A DNA stretch of 17,143 nucleotides from Oscillospiraceae bacterium (GTDB lineage Bacteria; Bacillota; Clostridia; Oscillospirales; Oscillospiraceae), in NCBI GenBank assembly GCA_017936205.1, contig JAGBGB010000059.1:1-17143 (forward strand), written 5' to 3'. Below are positions 14,901 through 17,143 of this stretch, in pieces; position 1 is the stretch's first letter, and every line of letters starts with the position of its first letter. A model generated the notes under the pieces. That model did no database searches, was not told where the DNA came from, and saw only the letters and a program-made list of their open reading frames with translations. Made by a program: the position numbers and the translations under genes.

Positions 14901-17143
14901 GACGGTGTAGTAGGGGGAACGGATACCTTCAGAGTTTACACATGGGAAAAGCCGGAAAACGCCGAGGGCAAGAAGGTCCCCGTCACTACGGATTGGGTAG
15001 AATCGGAGATCCCCATGTCCCGCTTCCTCAGTGTGGAGGACTATGATATTCGGACGAGGATCCAGGGGGATAGGCTGGAGGTACACCTGGTGCTCCTGCA
15101 CAAGCATTACATGGCAGTGAACACCGACGATGGCTTGCCCAATCCCACCCCGGAGGATCCGAACCATAACGATGCTAAGCGTGTTACCTTCGACATAGAG
15201 ATAACCTCCGCTGCAGAGCTGGATGGCTATATGGACGAGGATGGCAGGTTGAAGCCCGGTAGCTATGTGCTCATGGAGAGCTTTACCTATGATAAGCCCA
15301 TCACCCTTGGGGGAGATGTGAACCTCTGCCTCAACGGAAACACCTTGACCCTGAAGGCACCTATTACCGTTAGGGAATCCACGGACGGTAATTATACTTC
15401 CTGTACTCTCAATATCTGTGATTGCTCTGAGAAAACAGAGGAGAACCCCTTCGGTACCGGAAGAATGGTGAAGGAGGGCAGCTTTGACAGCTACGGTCTT
15501 GTGACTGCACAGAGAGGAATTGTGAATATTTACGGAGGTACCCTTGAGGCAGCAAAAACGGCATCGGATGGAGAGAACTTCCGGGGTGTGGTTTCTGCCT
15601 ATGGCGATGCTGAAACCAGTGGTGATAGTTCTACGGTTTCTGTTTATGGCGGAAGGATCCTTGCTACGGATTGTCATGCTATCTATACGGTGGGTGCTCG
15701 CGGATCATCGATCGAGATCCACGGTGGATACCTTAGCTCTAACGAGCTTGATACGATCGATTGCGCTGCTTCATCCAGTCTTTGGATGACAGGCGGTAAG
15801 GTGGAGAATACCGGCAACGGTGACGGTATTTACTACCATGGAGGATCCCTCCTGGTAGAAGGAGGAGAGATCTCTGTACAGAGTGGAGACGGTATCTATG
15901 TGCAGGCAGAAGCAGGAGGAACGATTGCCGGCGGTACCATCCATTCCGTCAGCGGAAACGGAATCAAAATTGAATATTGCGAAATAGAAGGAATAGTCAT
16001 CAGAGGCGGTACGATCTCCTCCGATATCGGAAATGGAATTCTTAATTTTGAGGACTTGGCAACTCTTACTGTCTACGGCGGAGACATTTTCTCCGGCTAT
16101 ATGGACAACGGTGTCTATACCGGCAGCGGTCATGGCATCTACAACTATTGGTGTAATGAGTGTTATATTTACGGTGGAAATATATGGGCTTGCGAGGGAG
16201 CCGGTGTTTACAACGAATGGGGCACGGTGTATGTTGCTACCGAGGAAAGCGGCGAGATCCCTGTGATCGATTCTGAAAAGGGGACCGGTGTTGTAAATGA
16301 TGGCGGTACAATTGATGTGTCTGCGGGCAATATCACCGGTGCAATATACGGCATTGCCCATCTGGGACAAGACTTCTATCTTTCCAACAATCCCGTTATC
16401 ACCGGACCCGATGGGGATATTTACCTCGCTATGGATCAGGTCATTACTGTGAACGGGGTTCTTGGACCCCAAGAGGGCAGTGAAGAAGCTGCTAATATCT
16501 ACTATGTGCTGACGGAGGAGATCCTCAACGGAGATACCAACCCCATCCGTATTACACAGAATTGGGGCAAGATTTCCGACGATTGGGGATGGGAATACGG
16601 ATACCACGAATATGATCCGGCGAAGGGAATCGAGAACCATCCCTTCCGCAGTAAGGTAGGGTATGGTGTGTATGTTCTTCCTGTAGACGGTGTAGCAGAG
16701 GCGGACGACGGGCATAAGAATCAGAACAATGTCTACTTCGCAATTCCTGTTTTGGATGAGCCTCTTACCCTGTACCTGTGGAAGGACCATATGGCAATGC
16801 TTTCCAAGGAAGGCTTGAGGCTGAACCTTCTGGCATGTGACCCGGATGGGAAGGTATTCCTGAACAATGAGAACTATGAGCTGCTCAATGTCAGCTTCGG
16901 CGAGGTATGTAAGAATGTGGGTCTGAGTGTAACGACCTACAAGGACATCGACGAGAAGGAAACAGGCTATAGCTTCGTAGCTGCAGCTCCCGGTGTGGGA
17001 AGCGACTTGGTTCTCCTGGAATACAATGCTATTCACAATGATACTCCGTTCTATGCCTATGTAAAGCTGGTGACTCAGGTTTACGATGTGCAGGACAGCA
17101 TCTATGTTCTGGACTACGGCATCGCTGCTGATCTAACCAAGAA
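8976..17143 (+). CDS. Giant secreted modular beta-helix-type surface protein (3' end outside window)
   Basis: I translated this frame by hand from ATG 8976 to the window end without meeting a stop: at least 2,722 codons. The start has AAAGGA 9 bases upstream. An in-frame ATG at 8958 is possible but lacks such a site. Residues 1-25 are a signal peptide (KKR, hydrophobic core, cleavage after VFA). Residues 26-105 are a Glu/Ser/Thr-rich linker. Six modules follow, each with LC(L/T/A)(N/A)G and CDC motifs and Gly-rich stretches of the type GGTVxVxGGxIxG...GIYN, typical of right-handed beta-helices. Residues 695-772 resemble an InlB B-type repeat (FTMPDGDVTITV). After the last module comes a different domain from about 2600, ending SIYVLDYGIAADLTK. 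No anchor is visible; SLH, sortase or Ig-like domains may lie beyond the edge. Adhesin or cell-surface structural roles are plausible, but I assign no function. Confidence 0.9.
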   Translation, partial: MKKRILAMVLILGMLLTMLPAQVFAEDPVQTPSGQVEHHFETVTGDSVTEQAPQDQEESSVLGEEDSSSQTETTEVTESESSATELPEVIETETAEAEPPKRNTETSTHTHFMSTGDCSAPTINEEGTIKPPQNEMTFEPISSVLGATAGKDRVIGSDGGVFYYYLDRDVSFGGGGITVKGEVNICLNGHQILSSIYDYADTLRICDCTGTGSLTCSSTYGVEVNDGTQFQLYGGSITVNGSYGIKQSAGSKVLVAGGQVSAQQGIYAYTRWGSASTLEILGGSVTGTVNAIYLDYFGYSNSDTVLIKGGTLTGPGNSKQPGAIYVYPYSSGLGTLDIRGGTIQGTTNTTPGLYINNKSSKVTLKLSGSPLIQGGEGTSDISYSSSDSFTPIVIEDSLNHPEWETYSVNVTTTTSKLLTTGWSEHNGMGPIAPFSSTDMTVGVLLNDGEVVPGGTVGELYLIKGHAHDGVLFEKELTQAEFESKGYSFKDGDSYYLAETMEFANDLVIEGTVKLCTNGHLVKCYRMCLAPGAKLTLCDCTGDGELLFYFNEEPIIVGADNEFHFYGGTLDIANSEYAILNQGTMSLGWKARLASVHGGVAVKQEGTFLFSGIPYVVSSGANFWLAKDRVITIAGNIADDVWYTVETEDTELPVVFTSGWSTYEANTKVYPFIHNTLGVQKSDGGELQLREYRDINLTVMNGTAAADHPTKQIPGEPVSIPVTPNAGYEKVSLTAYYTDSSNGQQELPVEYTGGCVVFTMPDGDVTITVSCVKPHKHCLYGASCEDLQAGRTCGHEIVNFDRDITSFEDLVKLDGDTAAAGIQLMGDLNLFLTPSEGTAISCTQGIEVVGKVKLCLNGNTLTMGNNIITVKGTLEVCDCSESKSGSVIGSFVNGMITAAEGATVKLYGGTFTSSAETIVNGLRARLSITNAKVITTWYANAIVNYGGIVNLENAYVEAEASAADDYHRESCGIYNYGFDRSSEDGEDLPTLGGTVTVNAGSTVKGGHTGISNRGGAVAVNGGEVQGCYNGIYNSNMEYQPFEDQDYTVKNLIRVTGGEVSAQAYGIHNQGGELVVSGGIIESTGDWGSWTLDDGQPRGIYNENGGTVVISGENTVVRTEKGQHALCNQGGVVTIENGNFMAPGKIGVIYHEGSYSNPDYVKPDKDDPIIDDDIIILGGEASEKPATRATDTEEEVPQYLISLLHMKGGTVTCVETDPDANGKGIYNSGARVILSGGTISMTGDSSYGIYNKEYSGEQPTIAMSGTPAIVSTKADIYLPTGVTVEVAAQWAEEEGADPVAQLLTGDEIYTVETQDIPTEAKNFVRVTTGWPGNYEGGFLFKDARKLYSMVQLTDADEGYDHELYLVLHRHYMSVDTNSADALADGYAPTEVTFNIALTQADVPASGDWTLGTGKYVLGGPLTLPGNLIISGDVELCLAGSTISGSSKMYFLNISEGASLKLCDCIGSGEIISQSAATVCCKGEFAMFGGSLDNTTGRGLYNMDGSSTVYGGRIHGSSFGIQNQGRSPSEPAGLTLVGGDISGEDSGVLYLGYASILYMMGDPTISGPNGDINLNSDFNAKIHIVGPLTGSDDYSLVNYGTVTEDTPRQITVGWPVDHDKVTEYPFYDHNEQDKVYKSEEDKELWFKGPHSHFMAVDTKNGGKQADGQDGAEVRFETSIDSVEGFKELLVYEVIQDDNLTGCIPAGSYVLTNDINYSGSHDCFTIRGEVNLCLNGHTFDIYVSRIEIHDGGTLNICDCSKDRVGTATGKLRACSWQQAPMIDIIKGNLNLYGGKIECYGTDQSAIVTERNSDSTKNTVKVFDGEIVSFVQTIANINGIVDIYNGVVKCEWTSAIGMGYNGPDNVVTVHDGLVWSVDYYTAIGSGTNSGSLYVLGGRVLAEGNAYNPQESGEYSGAINLFEGTKLYLYGGKVEATGNYNSGVFSWGEIFMHGDPVVDGTFSDFCIPFNSYRPERCVINIDGVVGGTDTFRVYTWEKPENAEGKKVPVTTDWVESEIPMSRFLSVEDYDIRTRIQGDRLEVHLVLLHKHYMAVNTDDGLPNPTPEDPNHNDAKRVTFDIEITSAAELDGYMDEDGRLKPGSYVLMESFTYDKPITLGGDVNLCLNGNTLTLKAPITVRESTDGNYTSCTLNICDCSEKTEENPFGTGRMVKEGSFDSYGLVTAQRGIVNIYGGTLEAAKTASDGENFRGVVSAYGDAETSGDSSTVSVYGGRILATDCHAIYTVGARGSSIEIHGGYLSSNELDTIDCAASSSLWMTGGKVENTGNGDGIYYHGGSLLVEGGEISVQSGDGIYVQAEAGGTIAGGTIHSVSGNGIKIEYCEIEGIVIRGGTISSDIGNGILNFEDLATLTVYGGDIFSGYMDNGVYTGSGHGIYNYWCNECYIYGGNIWACEGAGVYNEWGTVYVATEESGEIPVIDSEKGTGVVNDGGTIDVSAGNITGAIYGIAHLGQDFYLSNNPVITGPDGDIYLAMDQVITVNGVLGPQEGSEEAANIYYVLTEEILNGDTNPIRITQNWGKISDDWGWEYGYHEYDPAKGIENHPFRSKVGYGVYVLPVDGVAEADDGHKNQNNVYFAIPVLDEPLTLYLWKDHMAMLSKEGLRLNLLACDPDGKVFLNNENYELLNVSFGEVCKNVGLSVTTYKDIDEKETGYSFVAAAPGVGSDLVLLEYNAIHNDTPFYAYVKLVTQVYDVQDSIYVLDYGIAADLTK
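9300..16565 (+). repeat. Six divergent protein modules inside the giant surface protein
   Basis: Each module has a His-x-His header, an LC(L/T/A)(N/A)G cysteine, a CDC pair and a Thr-x-x-Trp closer. By residue, in the order header His / LCxxG Cys / first Cys of CDC / closing Trp: 109/186/206/422; 465/515/537/659; 774/854/876/1328; 1366/1434/1460/1611; 1647/1729/1753/2007; 2042/2118/2148/2530. The LCxxG-to-CDC gap is 20-30 residues, while total module length ranges from about 195 to 555, so growth occurs in the beta-helix part. Headers 4-6 share H-x-H-(Y/F)-M-(A/S)-V-(D/N)-T. DNA identity between modules is low, indicating old duplications. Confidence 0.75.

Noticed and set aside
11823..17036. 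Long minus-strand ORFs (418, 426 and 421 codons) antisense to the surface-protein gene, plus shorter ones.
   Set aside because: They are shadows of an unbroken 2,722-codon frame with signal peptide and coherent repeats. Their translations lack family motifs and no ribosome binding sites support them.

Overview
The window looks like chromosomal DNA from a mid-GC gut-type Firmicute (Bacillota, Clostridia, probably the Oscillospirales). This placing is inferred from the gene style: a ferredoxin-like plus TIM-barrel DAHP synthase, a chorismate mutase-prephenate dehydratase fusion, strong GGAGG ribosome binding sites, TGGTATAAT-type promoters, and a very large secreted beta-helix-type protein. No rRNA, tRNA, CRISPR array or transposase gene was seen.

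Left half (about 160-8420, minus strand, read right to left). A compact aromatic operon runs aroF-tyrA-aroB-aroA-aroC-pheA-aroE/aroK fusion-aroQ. Each gene overlaps the next by 1-10 bases, so the eight ORFs are probably translationally coupled. Together they encode all seven shikimate-pathway steps from erythrose-4-phosphate plus PEP to chorismate, then the prephenate branch to phenylpyruvate and 4-hydroxyphenylpyruvate. Only a final aminotransferase is missing. The operon ends in a 13-bp-stem terminator (158-192). It starts from a strong promoter (-10 at 8392-8397). The leader encodes a 22-residue peptide that begins MFFAFAFAFFYY. Behind it lie mutually exclusive antiterminator and terminator structures. 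This is a classical ribosome-mediated Phe/Tyr attenuator, an arrangement best known from proteobacterial pheL, and it is the most interesting regulatory find here.

Hidden inside the operon, the 11-mer ATTATGTAAAC occurs six times in the coding strand (1163-6110). Five copies encode Tyr-Val-Asn in unrelated enzymes. The sixth is in another reading frame, in the AroE-AroK linker. That points to a DNA- or RNA-level signal.

Middle (8421-8975). The divergent intergenic region carries a 152-bp MITE-like element with perfect 27-bp terminal inverted repeats and two internal hairpins. It also has four degenerate direct repeats at about 21-bp spacing and a plus-strand promoter. A related palindrome with the same CCCCTACG end lies at the far side of the operon (49-75).

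Right half (8976 to window end, plus strand). One uninterrupted reading frame of at least 2,722 codons, open at the window edge, encodes a secreted, cysteine-patterned, modular surface protein. I count six modules. Each has a His-x-His header, an LC(L/T/A)(N/A)G motif, a CDC motif 20-30 residues later, a Gly-rich beta-helix-like section, and a Thr-x-x-Trp closer. Its function is unknown.
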